A stretch of 64,000 bases of DNA, from positions 62,001-126,000 of the forward strand of contig JABYQS010000050.1 of NCBI GenBank assembly GCA_022592435.1, written 5' to 3'. This document shows, piece after piece, positions 37,301-48,453 of this stretch. The DNA is from Cerioporus squamosus. Taxonomy: Eukaryota > Basidiomycota > Agaricomycetes > Polyporales > Polyporaceae. The notes under the pieces are model-generated. The model was not told where the DNA came from. It did no database searches and saw only the letters and a list, made by a program, of their open reading frames with translations. The position numbers and the translations under genes are program-made. Within the stretch, counting starts at the first letter, position 1. The number at the start of each line of letters is the position of its first letter.

Positions 37301-37442
37301 TAGCCTTATGCTTTGGATCCTTCAGCTTCTTGTCGATCTCCTTCTGCTCTGACTGTAGGTCTTGCGTACGTTCGTCATGTTGTGCCTCGGCAATAACGGA
37401 GTCAGACTGATTCCTCTTCTTCAAGCGCTGCGTGAGGGTCAT
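34327..37442 (-). CDS. Phospholipid:diacylglycerol acyltransferase (Lro1/PDAT, LCAT family)
   Basis: ER-membrane enzyme moving an acyl chain from a phospholipid to diacylglycerol, making triacylglycerol. The ATG at 37440-37442 opens MTLTQRLKKRNQSDSVIAEA, a cytosolic Lys/Glu-rich helix. A single membrane segment follows (RFLFPLGLF spliced to VLVGFVFIQPND). The lumenal part has the PDAT lid block SAKYPVVLVPGVISTGLESW, then WIAALMLDPVTGLDPPGVKV, AAEGIDAASSFIQGYWLWSK and LHLAPYDWRLSYYNLEERDG. The catalytic Ser is in KVVLSAHSMGSTV. C-terminal blocks are SMKIFCVYGHGKATERSYWY and VNGVKMGEGDGTVGLLSLGA (catalytic Asp region), and SDHVDILGSIGLNEIILKVA with the catalytic His. About a dozen short introns. 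A telobox-like element sits 148 nt upstream. Confidence 0.93.
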
Positions 37443-37589
37443 GGCAGACAACGCGTGGCAGATGCAGGGAAGAGACGTCGGAGGCACGCCAGACGGAGAC
37501 AAGCTCAGAGTCGGAGGAGATGGAGGTTGTCTGCCAGCCTGTTGCCACAAAGGCGCGTCCGAATATCTCATGGTCATTCACTACGTAAG

Positions 37590-37600
37590 CCCTAACCCTA
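37590..37600 (-). promoter_or_regulatory. Telobox-like element upstream of PDAT
   Basis: CCCTAACCCTA on the plus strand, the identical 11-mer and orientation relative to the gene as at 21680-21690 before the tryptophan gene. Here it lies 148 nt before the start codon. Confidence 0.45.
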
Positions 37601-37682
37601 CCGCTGGGCGACGGCCCGAACATACCCATCAACACCAACAAGTACAGCGCGCAAGCTAACCCAGGTTCCAGCACCGATAGAC

Positions 37683-40429
37683 CTATATGTAACAAGAAAA
37701 CCGCGCATCCGAGGGTCCCCTAGAGTCCACTTTCCACGGAGGGGTCGTCAGCATCCCGCCGGGAAGGGCTAAAGCGTACGAACTCACCGCACTTCCAGCA
37801 ATCGAGCAGATGATGGGGGTCACTTGAGGTCGGAACATGTCAGTTACGGATCCTCATCCCAGACAATAGGTCGACCCACTATTTCCGCTTGATCTCCACA
37901 AGCCTCTCGTAGTTCTTTCCCCAGAACGAATCTGCTCGCAATATGACCGTCAGCGCACCGCCTTCGAGATCGAGCGTACTAGGAGACTGACAAGTATGGT
38001 CGGGTTCATGTACATCTGCTTCGTTCTGTTCGAATCCGTTAGTCACCTCGGTGATACAGTTCTACTTTGTATGACACACCTGATAAGCCCCAGAGCCGGG
38101 AGTGATGGCGCGTAACGGATCGATCGCGTCCGACAGACCTTGCAAAATGGACTGTTTCTCCTGCTTGGTCGTGTTGAAGTTCCATACCCCAGCCAAGGGT
38201 ATCTATGTATCCCCACTACTGTCAGCTGTACTCGGCCATGAACAATTGGAGTAAGTTCACTCACATGCCAGATAGATCTCCTCCATGCCGGGGTGACGCT
38301 TGTCAACCCATCGTCCTTGTAATAGTACGGCGAGACCACAAATATGAGCGGAGCCGCAGACTTCGGCAGTACGATGTCAAGTGTCTCCGCCAGCTCCGTT
38401 CGCTTCTCCTCTGTGCTGAAATTGTCCACTGTGACCAGTCTGGAAGACGCGGAAACCGGAAGGCCGACGGGCTTTAGATAACAGTCAGACAGTAGCTAAC
38501 AGACGATAGACAGCGCAAAACCTGTGACTCACGATTGTTCCGAGCGTCGTGCCGTACATGTTGAGGAATGAGAGGAACGACGGGTGGAAGGACAACGTAA
38601 ACGTCCCCATCATGACATTTGTCACAAAGTCTTGCAAGGTTGCCATCTCGTTCGCAGCTTGCGTCAGATTGAGGAATGGGTTCGCGAAGATGGCTCCTGT
38701 AGTGTGCTGCAGATAACTGGCTCAGAGGACTCCGAACGGGATATAGAAAAAGGACCTCACCGCAATGAATCCTCCCCAGCCTGTCTCCGCGTATCTCACA
38801 GCATTTGATGTCATGAACTTGAGCCATCGTGAACGAAGGTCGGCATCCACGTCGCCCAACGTGATTAGCACGCTGCGAAGTAAACCGTCAGTCTTCCAAA
38901 GTAAGCGCGGCAGAAGAGAAGGCGCCGTACGCTGGAAACGCTATCCGGGGCAAGGCGAGCGTCGTAACTTCCAACACGACACCGAAGGTACCGCCTCCGC
39001 CTCCGCGGAGTGCAAAGTAGAGGTCGGTGTTCTGGCATGCGCTAGCGGTCAAGTAGGCCCCTGTGGGTGTGACTACTTTGAATTGTAGCTATGTCGTGCA
39101 TGAGGTAAGTTCATTGCACAGTGAGATAGATGACAGACACGCACAGCGCGATCGACCGCCAGTCCGAATGCATTGGCAAATATCCTGCAATCATGGTATG
39201 TTGAGATCTATGGGGATTCCCTAATGTGAGACTCTTACCCATGACCCCCTCCCTAAAAGCAAGCTCGGGTTGGAATCATATCAAACGTTGAGGTTGAGAA
39301 CTTCATACCTGGAGGTAACCTCCGGCCGCACCAAGGGTCAACTCCGCACGACCAGGTAATGTCAAGTTGTTCTTCTCAGCGAAGTTGTACAGTGTCCCCT
39401 GAGTCACGCCGGCCTGTTACAGGAGGAGCGATCAGGAGACGGCCTGCCCACCCCAGAGCACTGATACTTACCCCGAAAGTGACTGCCTGTGTCCGGTGGT
39501 CCGCCCCACAGCCCGCAGAAATAAAATCAGCATCATAGGATATCTGTTATCGACAAGTAAGCCCTTCAGTGGGCAAGAAGCTAACATTGGATGTACCTGT
39601 TGTAATTAATGGGTCTGCGATGCGTGTCATCCTTTCACGGCGCGTAGCATTCACGGGCACGCTTGAAACTCACCCATAGCGCTAGTGAACCAGGGGCACT
39701 GCTACGCCCACTGTAGTCGTGCTGTTAAGAGTTATAAGGGAATGATCGCGGACTGAGAGAGGCACGGAGCATACCCCAGTGTTCTTCACGACAAGCGGAA
39801 CGCCCGTGTGCCTCGAGAATCGGAAGGCAGCCTGAACGTCCGCCGGTTCATGTACGTCGATCTGAATGAGTTGATGAGCCCTGCCTTGCTCGACGGAACG
39901 GACTAATGGACTCACATAGTACTTTGGGACACTACCCTGGGCACAGACTCGGGGCGGAGTAGTAGCTGCTGGATTGCTAGCATTGTAGTAATCAAGGAGG
40001 CACTGGTCTGACGTCGCCTGACAAGTCTCCCATTGTGTCTGGCAAGCAAGACGATTCAAACAAGATGAATGGGGTTGACCCTGAGCGGGAGTTGGGTTGC
40101 TCACGTTCATGTACGAGCCGAATTCGTTGACTCGGAAGGCTGTGAAAAGCGAGAATAAGCTGCACTATCACCTCCTAGACACGATACAGATTCAAACCCG
40201 GATCACCGTATCCCGCAATCACCGCAGTGCATATTCCTGCATCATATCGCCCATATACATCCCCGGAGGTCTCCGGAAAACACGAGCGAGCGAAAGGAGA
40301 GGCTTCGTGGAGACGACCGTGCACCGTAGCATTCAGTATGTCCCATTGATCCTTCGGGCCATCATGTATAGGCACTCCCGAGCCAGACACTAGGAAGTTG
40401 AAGAGCTGACGCCAAAGCCACCGACTCAT
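37683..40429 (-). CDS. BBE-like FAD-linked oxidase (PCMH-type FAD domain), 5' end uncertain
   Basis: Berberine-bridge-enzyme-type oxidase; such enzymes are usually secreted and oxidise sugars or secondary metabolites. Recognisable exons in order: WDILNATVHGRLHEASPFAR; NEFGSYMNVSNPTPAQGQPH; DVHEPADVQAAFRFSRHTGV with PLVVKNTGHDYSGRSSAPGS, whose His is the covalent FAD site. Then YDADFISAGCGADHRTQAVT, TQGTLYNFAEKNNLTLPGRA, GAAGGYLQGGGHG, DLYFALRGGGGGTFGVVLEV and VDNFSTEEKRTELAETLDIV. The end LLDCWKC spliced to VDSRGPSDARFSCYI is typical of the basidiomycete group. The usual second covalent Cys position is Tyr in GGYLQ, so attachment may be by His only. The expected N-terminal signal exon and CxC-PGD-CWPS block are not recognisable upstream of ~40430; the start given is only the nearest Met in frame. 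The gene may be 5'-degraded. Confidence 0.75.
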
Positions 40430-41599
40430 GTCAAGCAGAAGGAAGATCTCGAAGTTAGTTGGGCACTGCACGGGGATAGTGAGTCTCTTATGTTGAATGC
40501 ATTCGCACTCCGACGCGGGGAGGCCCTCTTGAGCAACCAGACCCGGTGCGCCCAGGGTAACGCACTAAGTGATCTCCGGCGTAATTTCATGTAGTGTGGA
40601 CCGAAGAAGACCGTGCGCGGCGCTCCGGCTGAGTTCGCGCGAAGTGGTGAGCTACAGGTGAACGTTTGGCCCTTTACAATTGCCTCCTGTAGATCTCCAA
40701 TGGTTAGCATCGTTCACGGCACGATTTTACTGGGACTTACAGCATTTCGTGCAGGTTCGTGTTACCTGAACGTACTGCCATCACTGGGGTCCCGGCGCCG
40801 CATCCAAATTTAAATTCATGATGGACCACTGTTTCACAAGATTGATAGCTCTGTATCTGACTAGCGAAGTGCTGAGAGATGCAGGTGCATGCTGGAAGCT
40901 TGCAGGTTGCCGCAAGCTATAACACTCTAGAAAGCAAAGCATGGACAGGCATGGACCAGGGTGACAACGTAGGATATGTTAGCCGCTCAGCCGCCGTCTT
41001 GCTGACGTCATCAGTTTGCCTGATCCATCTGGGGCCAGCGCCTGCGTAGAGAACGCCGCCGCGAGGAACGACTGTCTTCTCTTCACTGCCAGTGTCGTCC
41101 CTGCCTCACATAACGTGATGCATGGTCTCCGTACGTGTTGATGCGGGAGACCCTCCAGTACACACTTAGTAGGCATCGCATCTCAAGTCGATCAGTTCGT
41201 CCAACCCCGTCCGCACATCGCCGTACTGACATGGTACTTGCTTTGACTTGCTAGTTCTTGCTTAGCATATAGACGTCAACAGTTCAACAAGCATATGTCT
41301 GAAAAATGGTGCCAACTGCAATTCTATGACAAGCAGGCGCTCCGACGCTGGCGGTTGTCTGCCAAACCACCGAAAGAGCGCGAGACGACGGCGGAACCAT
41401 AAGTAGTCACCATGTGCTTGCCAGATGCTGAACAGAAGGGGGGACCTGAACAACCACCCCGCAGGCCACTGTTGCTACTACTAGCGGTCTTACAGAAGCG
41501 TAATGATTGAACGGTTCATCTGCAAAGCCTGGACTCGCTGCTGGAGCGCGATCCCCTCGATTGCACTCGCAGCGTCTGAAACGCTTCTCACGGATCCCT

Positions 41600-41617
41600 C
41601 ACCACCACCACCACCAC
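41600..41617. repeat. (CAC)6 microsatellite
   Basis: Six perfect CAC units in non-coding sequence. Confidence 0.8.
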
Positions 41618-41986
41618 CTCTCTCACCAACGGACATCTCAATCACCGGCTGTGCGACAATGTGCCTTCATACGGGACAACCGTGCGCCTTCTCTGGCCGC
41701 CGCCACTGCATCTGCGCTCCCCAGTCCCTCCGTCCCGCAGCAACGCGCCCACGATCAGCCAATCCGGGCACAATCCCACAAAACTGTTGACAGCGACATC
41801 CGCCGGCAATCGAGGACCCGACTTGCCACTCAGCATGATGCGCCACACCTCTGGCCGTTGTGGGAGATAGTTCCGGTTCCGTGTACTCGGAATGAACCAG
41901 TCGCATGGCGGTGAGTGCGCAGGGACGGGACAACTCCCACTGACGTGTTTCGCGCAATGTTCGGAGCTATTTCGGTGCTGGCGCGC

Positions 41987-41992
41987 TATATA
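41987..41992 (+). promoter_or_regulatory. TATA box of the DUF6593 gene
   Basis: TATATA 158 nt before the start codon, followed by a CT-rich leader up to the ATG. Confidence 0.35.
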
Positions 41993-42149
41993 CCTGGTCC
42001 TCCTCCAATCTTAGCCCTCCCTCAGGTCATCCCTTGACTGAGGCTCCCTGCGCTTGCCTGCCCCCCGCTGCTTGTCTGCTGTTCTTCCGCCATCTATAGT
42101 TTTTCCTCGAGCCTTCTTCACTTTGCGCGCTACTTAACCATCAATCATC

Positions 42150-42920
42150 ATGCCGCCTCCCGCCTCGAAGCCGAAGCCGCCACAGAAGCTCGAGTTCACG
42201 ATGAATAGCCTGCGGAACACGACGCTGGCCACGAACGACGACTCGATGTACTTCGAGATCGTGACGCGCTTCTGGCACCCGAACCTCACCAAGATCAACA
42301 AGTTCGACTTCGAGACCCGCGAGCTCGTGACCGTCGCCGAGATTGAAGGCCTGCAGACTCACGCACCCCGCGTCCGCTTCGGTGGCGACAAGGGCCAATG
42401 GATGTCGGCGGCGGATTTCCTCAAGGCCGATCCTGAGCATGCGTAAGTACCTCCCCAAGCTTTGCCTCACGAGTATAGGTGCTAATGTCACGGCACATTG
42501 ATGTCATAAGCAGTGGCGGAACGTTCCAAGCCACCACCGGAGTAGAATATCGGTGGAAGACGCACAGGGGCCGCTTCCAGGTAAGTAGGCAGACGTCTCT
42601 GCCCGTACACCGCATTCATCCGAGCTTCTTACGCATGTTCGCTGCAGCTCATCAAGAGCGACGATCCCGAGAAGAAACCCGTAGCCGAGTTTCATCCGCA
42701 CAGGAGGCACTTCTTCGTGTTCCGGATGGCCAAGCACGCATACTTCGAAGTGCAGCCAATTCCAGAGATTACCGACGCGATTGAGAAGTTCATTGGTATG
42801 TGTACGGCCACGATTACAGCAGTGGCTCTCGCTGATTGTGCCATGACTACAGTGAGTTACCTTCTGGTCGAGAGGCGTAGGAGAGACACTCGCATCCGTG
42901 TGAAGCTTGAGAGGCACTAA
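42150..42920 (+). CDS. DUF6593 domain protein
   Basis: Small protein of a family expanded in agaricomycetes, of unknown function. Exons are 42150-42442, 42514-42580, 42648-42795 and 42853-42920, giving 191 residues. After a Pro/Lys N-terminus (MPPPASKPKPPQKLEFTMN) it has NDDSMYFEIVTRFWHPNLTK, VTVAEIEGLQTHAPRVRFGG, the typical GVEYRWKTHRGRFQLIKSDD strand pair and KPVAEFHPHRRHFFVFRMAK. It ends VSYLLVERRRRDTRIRVKLE. The Y-W-x(n)-LI and basic strand pattern is what suggests the family; residue-level function is unknown. It has no signal peptide or membrane segment. Confidence 0.75.
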
Positions 42921-43109
42921 GCCCAATCTCCTGAATTCATTGGTGCAATCATCGCTGGGAATAGTTTCATCCATCATACATATCACTCTCATTCGACCTT
43001 TCCTATTAGATACATCCAGGAATGCTTGTAACCCTCGTTCATTCATCCAGTAATGCTTGCGCACGCCTCAGTACTGCCAATCGCTTGGCTGCGCCGATGG
43101 CGTCACAGA

Positions 43110-44591
43110 TCAGTATGCACTTCCTTGGGCAGGCAATCCTTGAGGGAAGAACTGCTTAAACATGTCGGGATAGTGCTTCTCTGCGACATCCGGGTGACTC
43201 CTGGATTACTTCCGGGTTAGCAACCTCCCACCACCCACCAGACAGAATCCACGACTCACTTCACGCGTCCGATGAGGTTGACGTATCCGGATGGGTATTG
43301 GCCGTACTCCGTATAGTTGACCGCTGATGTCACGGCATATGATGAGCACGTTCGGCTACCTGTGATCATGATGCTTGTATACTCACAGTCTGTGGCACCA
43401 ACTTGCCCGCGCGAATCTTTGAGCTTTAACATTTCTGGCTTGACTGTCACCGCATAGTCAGCCTGAGTACGTTTCTGAGCCCGGAAATAGTACCGCACGC
43501 ACAGTCCAGTACCAGGTCGCCGATGCACACACCCTGGGCGATGCTCTGAAAGAACGGGATGGAGTACCGAGGGGTGGATCCAGGCGCAGGGGAGAGCACC
43601 CGGTGCGACGTCGCGCGGGCGAGACCTTGCGTGACAGTTTCCAATGCTGCGAATGTCCGCCGTCGGTGAGCGTGAGGTACGCTGGGCACGAGAACAGCTG
43701 TCATACCTTTGCCCAAGTTAACCACGAACGTGCCCGGGATGGGAGGGGCGTCGATCCATTCCCCGGCAAGATTCTGGACTTGCAGTCCTGGGTGGTCCGA
43801 AGCCTGCAGTAACTGCCATGGCAAGGGTGTTAGCGTTACGCATATGTATGTCGTGTTCACAAGTGAGCACGTACGAAGGTGAGGAACCCTCCGTCGAAGT
43901 GAGGTCCTACGCCCTGGTCAGACTCCCCCTCTTTGCGAGCTGGGTACTTGACGATCTTCGACCGATGCTGCATGATACCAGGCTTCGGCTTCGTGCCACC
44001 GTTGAAGAACGGCGAGAGGGCATCCTCGGATATCTCAAAGGCCTCCGCCATGAGCGAGATGAACTCGTAGCTCAGCTGCTCGACCTGGGTGAGGTACCGG
44101 AGATAAGTCTCCTTGAACCCCGGGATGAGCTCCTCAGGTGGCCACTGAGCGGATGGGTAAGCATTCGAAGCAACATCTGCTCAACGCGAACCGAGACTTA
44201 CCTGCGGCTGTCCCCAGAGCTTCAGATACTCAGGGTCACCCGGCTTCCACTGATTATCGTAGGGAGTCCCGAAATCGAACTGTTCCCTTTGGTCGGTCCT
44301 GCCCCTGGTCAACTCTGCGCCGAGCCTCGAGTAACCGAAGAAGTGAGGCGAGTTGACCATGAGGATCTTGTCCTTCTCTTCTTGGGGTAGGTCGAACAAC
44401 CGAGGGGTGTACTCGATCAGTGCATCCATGTCCTCCCGCGAAACAGGCGGATTAGCGAGGTAGAGGAATCCAACATGAATCAGCGCATGCCGCAGCTGTT
44501 CTACGAATTTTGCATGTCCTTCCGCGGTGGACAGAAGCGAGTAGTCCAGAATCGGAATACTAGAGAAAGTGTTCGACGCACTCTCCGGCAT
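43110..44591 (-). CDS. 2-oxoglutarate/Fe(II)-dependent dioxygenase (isopenicillin-N-synthase-like)
   Basis: Soluble non-heme iron oxygenase of the 2OG-FeII/IPNS fold; substrate unknown. The ATG at 44589-44591 opens MPESASNTFSSIPILDYSLL. The DIOX_N part contains KFVEQLRHALIHVGFLYLAN and FDLPQEEKDKILMVNSPHFF. GYSRLGAELTRGRTDQREQF follows. In the core, GPHFDGGFLTFLLQASDHPG carries the H-x-D iron pair, and GLARATSHRVLSPAPGSTPR the distal His and the R-x-S that binds 2-oxoglutarate. The C-terminus is FKQFFPQGLPAQGSAY. Family length is normal. Five or so short introns are present. It lies convergent with the DUF6593 gene, 189 nt apart. Confidence 0.9.
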
Positions 44592-46116
44592 GTCTTGCTG
44601 TTAGCCTGCCGCTGTTTCTGAAGTTGACTGGTCCAGGATGCGGACGCGGAGAAAGTACTTGAATGCGGGAGGCCGTTTGTAAATCGAGACACTCACATGA
44701 GAACCCTCGGGTCTAGTCAGGCCTTCTTAGGGGATGCCCGTTGCAACAAATGACGCGATTGAGGACTAGTCGAGCGAGCGGGTGATCACCACGCTTTGTC
44801 ATAATTGCGACTCAACCTTGCAGAGGTCCAAGATATAATAGCAGTAGCTCCCCGGTGCCTCTATGCACTACATCTGCAGCCGGCATGAATGTTCGATAGT
44901 CCTCGATATGCGGCTGGACTGAGTTACCTTACTGGAGGGCTGATGGTGGTTTGCAGTCAAGAAGCGGACCGGACATCCGGCGGGATATCGGAGTAGAGCT
45001 CGACAGCTGCTGTGAGGCCCATCTCTCTTTTGTCACTACCACCATCTCCTGGTCTGCGATTCACATCTACACGAGCAGAAGCAGCTCGAAGACAAGGGTC
45101 GAACACTGCCGCTCTCGACTCATATGCGGTATGGTTGGGTCAGGAATAGAGTGAGTTCCGACCACCATCCCATGCTTCAGCTTGTTCCTTTGGCTGTGAA
45201 TGCGTCTCAGGACACTGGACTCTAAGCTGCAAACGACGCCTGAACCTATCTCTACTGGATGATAGGTTGATAATAGGTCCTGTTGCCGGGTCATGAACGG
45301 TAAGTGCCCGGGTAATTCTTGATATATGGTTTCAAGCTCATATCGACCCAGTTTCGACCACTTAGCTCTACGAAAGTGCATATGCCATGGCCTGCACATC
45401 AGCCGTTCGGTTGAACGCGACGCCCTGGGTCGTGCTCAGGCTGTCTACCTGCGTGTACCTTCCGGGGTCAGATGCGGGCCGCGGCCACCCGGGATAGACC
45501 CTGGGCACAACACCCTGGCAAGGTCCTCGACATCGTCGACCTTGTTCTTGACCACTGCGCAGCACGGGCCCGTGGACCAAGGACGACAGCCTACGGTGTG
45601 GCAGCGGACCTAGAGGCCTGGTCGACGTTGTGACGATCATCCCGTGGAACATGCGACCGACGCGCTTCCCTGCTTATCTCTCCAGACCGCTGGACACGTT
45701 GCCCAGCAGCCGCGCACCCACGCCTCAGACGTGCGCCGGCCCAAGCCGGACGACGAGGACCGCTGCTTTGTGTCTGTTCCCGCAGGCGATGTCGGTGATG
45801 CGAGGTCTTGGATGGGGCTGGGGTTATGGGAAACATCCGCTATGTGGTCCAACTGCTCGCATGTGTTGTGTAGCCCTCATGTGTGTAGAAATACCAGGGC
45901 AGACAGAATTCCATCTGAGTTGCAACTCTATCATATTGTGGGGAGTCGCTGCTCGAGGCGCACGGGCCCTCTTTGCCGGGAGCCCGCGCCCGGGGATTGC
46001 CGGCCCAAGGGGTTGAACCTTTACTGTCGACCACCAACTCCCTCGCTCGTCCCTCAAGCACCGTCCTCCCGCTTCCCTCCCTGCTGCCCTCCCAGACGCG
46101 TCCAACCGACCCAAGA
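44592..46116. other. Intergenic region, ~1.5 kb
   Basis: Between the dioxygenase and PWWP-gene starts (divergent). One plus-strand frame at 45415-45633 contains KVLDIVDLVLDHCAAR, which looks protein-like, but I could not attach it to a gene. The final ~100 nt are the CT-rich leader of the PWWP gene. Confidence 0.4.
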
Positions 46117-47789
46117 ATGAGCAAGAAAGGCGCGAAGACCCAAAACTACCAGCAGTCGTACGAAGTGCGCGACGTCGTCCTTGCCAAAGTGCGGGGCTTC
46201 CCCCCATGGCCCGGCATGGTGAGCACATTCTCCACTTCCGGTCGCGTCTCCGCGCGATATGCATCGCGTTTACTCCAGAAGCCTGACTCTCCTTTGCTTG
46301 CGCGCGTAGGTTGTCGACCCGGATACCGTCCCTGACGGCGTTGCAAAGGAGCGTCCGAACGCGAAAACGAAAAAGGGCAACTGGTACTGCGTACGGTTCT
46401 TCCCTGCGGGTGATTAGTGAGTGCCCTGCACACTACTCGTGCGCGCGAGATGCTGATTGGTCGTGTCCGCGCAAACAGCGCATGGGTAGTGCCCAAGGAT
46501 ATCTCGAGGCTGCAGCAGCACGAGATTGAGGCCTATATCAACGAACCCTTCAAGAAGAACGGCGATCTTCTCAAGGGGTATCGCATTGCGCTCAACCCTT
46601 CCGAGTGGGAAGCGGAACGAGACGCTGCGGTCGCCGAGGCACAGGAAGCGGAGGCCAATGCCGAGGTCGACCAGCTCCAGAGTGATGGCGAGGAGGAGGC
46701 CGACGATGATGAGGACAAGAAAAAGAAGACGAAGAAGAGGAAGCGTGACTCTGACGCAGCCCCTGCGAAAGCCAAGTCAAAGGCGAAGAAGTCATCCTCA
46801 GAGCCGGCTACCAAGCCTCGAGCGACACCTGCGAAAGGCAAGAAGAACGGCCCCAAGTCGAAGGCAGTGGTGGAGTCGGAGGACGAGGGTGCTGCGGATG
46901 GTGAGCGTGAAAGTACCAGCAAGCGTACCTCCCCTCCCCCTACGAAGAAGGCCAAGCGCGATAAGGAGGATGAGGATCGTGAGTAATCACCGTTCTGCGC
47001 CTCATCAGTCACTTACACCTGGCGACGACAGCCCTCAACAACGACCCGGAAGCCACCAAGGTACGGGAATGGCGGCACAAACTTCAGAAAGCCTTCTTGA
47101 ACAGCAAAGTCGTTCCGAAGGAGGAGGTGAGCCCTGTTGTATGCTCGTTCGGCATGGATTCTTGTCTTACATCGTACTCAGGAAATGCCCCAACTGGATC
47201 AACTATTCTCTACTGTCGAGAACTACCCCAACATGACGATGGAATACCTCCTGGTGAGTGCCGACCGTCCCAAAGGTCCACATCCCGACCATCGTGCAAT
47301 TTTCCCCGCCCTGCATCGCTGGCAACGCGTGCCCAGTGCGTTCCCGCGGATCGCTTCCCCACATCACCCCTTTGTTGTCATTTTTGGTAATAAGGCTGAT
47401 GTTTTGCCCGCCATCCGCCTTAGTTCTCGAAGATTGGCAAGGTCATGCGCCATATACACGTTCTCTCCGACGAGAAGGTGCCTCGCGATGACGAGTTCAA
47501 GTTCAGGGAGCGGGCCAAGGTGCTCGTCGACAAGTGGCACGACATCGCGAAGACCAACGGCGCCTCTGACTCCGCGAAGCCTGCGACCAACGGCACGCGC
47601 AAAGCCGCCGACGCGGAAGAACCCGATGTTAACGGCGCAGAGACGAAGGAAAATGGTACCAAGCCCGAGTCCGACAGCAAGCCCGATGTCAAGCCCGACG
47701 CCTCCATGAAGGACGAGGACGCCACGCCTGCTAACGGTGCCGCTGACGAGTCAATGCTCGCGGATGTGACCATGTCGGAAGCCGCATGA
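46117..47789 (+). CDS. PWWP-domain chromatin protein (LEDGF/HRP-like)
   Basis: Nuclear protein expected to read methylated histone H3 (H3K36-type) through its PWWP domain. Exon 1 has YEVRDVVLAKVRGFPPWPGM with the F-P-P-W-P variant of the motif; the domain continues with GNWYCVRFFPAGD and YAWVVPKDISRLQQHEIEAY. A long Lys/Glu-rich, low-complexity linker follows (KKKKTKKRKRDSDAAPAKAK), with several basic nuclear-localisation-like runs. The C-terminal helical part, ALNNDPEATKVREWRHKLQK, DQLFSTVENYPNMTMEYLLF and SKIGKVMRHIHVLSDEKVPR, resembles the IBD/TFIIS-N-like bundle of LEDGF. An acidic tail ends at 47787-47789. About five short introns. Confidence 0.88.
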
Positions 47790-48453
47790 GGAGACTACGG
47801 TGGGCACCCGCTCTATATCCCCCTCTCCGAAGCATTCCTGCTTGCGTTCAATGCGTTGGACAAGCCCACGTCCATCCGCGTTACCCTTCCGCTTGCCCCC
47901 TTCACCCGCCCTGGAGCACAGGCCTCGCTCTCATGCTAATATTGTTGACGGTTGTATGTTTGCCTTGTACCGTATAGTTCCTCTTCCTCTGCTCCCATCG
48001 CGAAGTCACTTGTTGAATTGCGTTGTGCCGTCCAGCCGCTTCCGACTTCATATCCCTCCTCCCTTCCTTGACAAGATAGCCGAACTTTACCTAGTATCTG
48101 CTGCCGGCCGTCCCTGTCTATCCTGTAGCGAACTCCTACGCGACATAGCGAGCGCGTGGGCAGCCGGCGACGCTCGCGCGACGATGCGTGTAGATATGTA
48201 TGCGACATAGCTTCTGCTGTCTATGTAGGCATTGCATTGTATGCAGCAAGTACGTTACCATGCGATTGTACATAATCGAAATCAAAGTATGCCCTCGAGA
48301 ACCGAAACGCAGTGGGGCCGATGGGATGAGTGTTGCCAGGACCATAACCTAGATATGCGAGGGAGGAGGGATTCGTACGTCAACGGCAGCGTGCAAGGAG
48401 AGGTGTCCAGTGTATCATATGAGGACTGTAACGAACAGCGAGGTAATAGGGTA
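47790..48453. other. Convergent 3' region between PWWP and Sec2-like genes
   Basis: 664 nt between two stop codons, CT-rich with no gene-like frame. Confidence 0.5.

Larger units (their letters stand above)
40430..42149. other. Intergenic region, ~1.7 kb
   Basis: Between the BBE-like gene and the DUF6593 gene. The part nearest 40,430-40,800 may contain a degraded 5' end of the oxidase. Beyond it I see only short frames, a (CAC)6 microsatellite at 41600-41617 and a TATATA at 41987. Confidence 0.4.
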
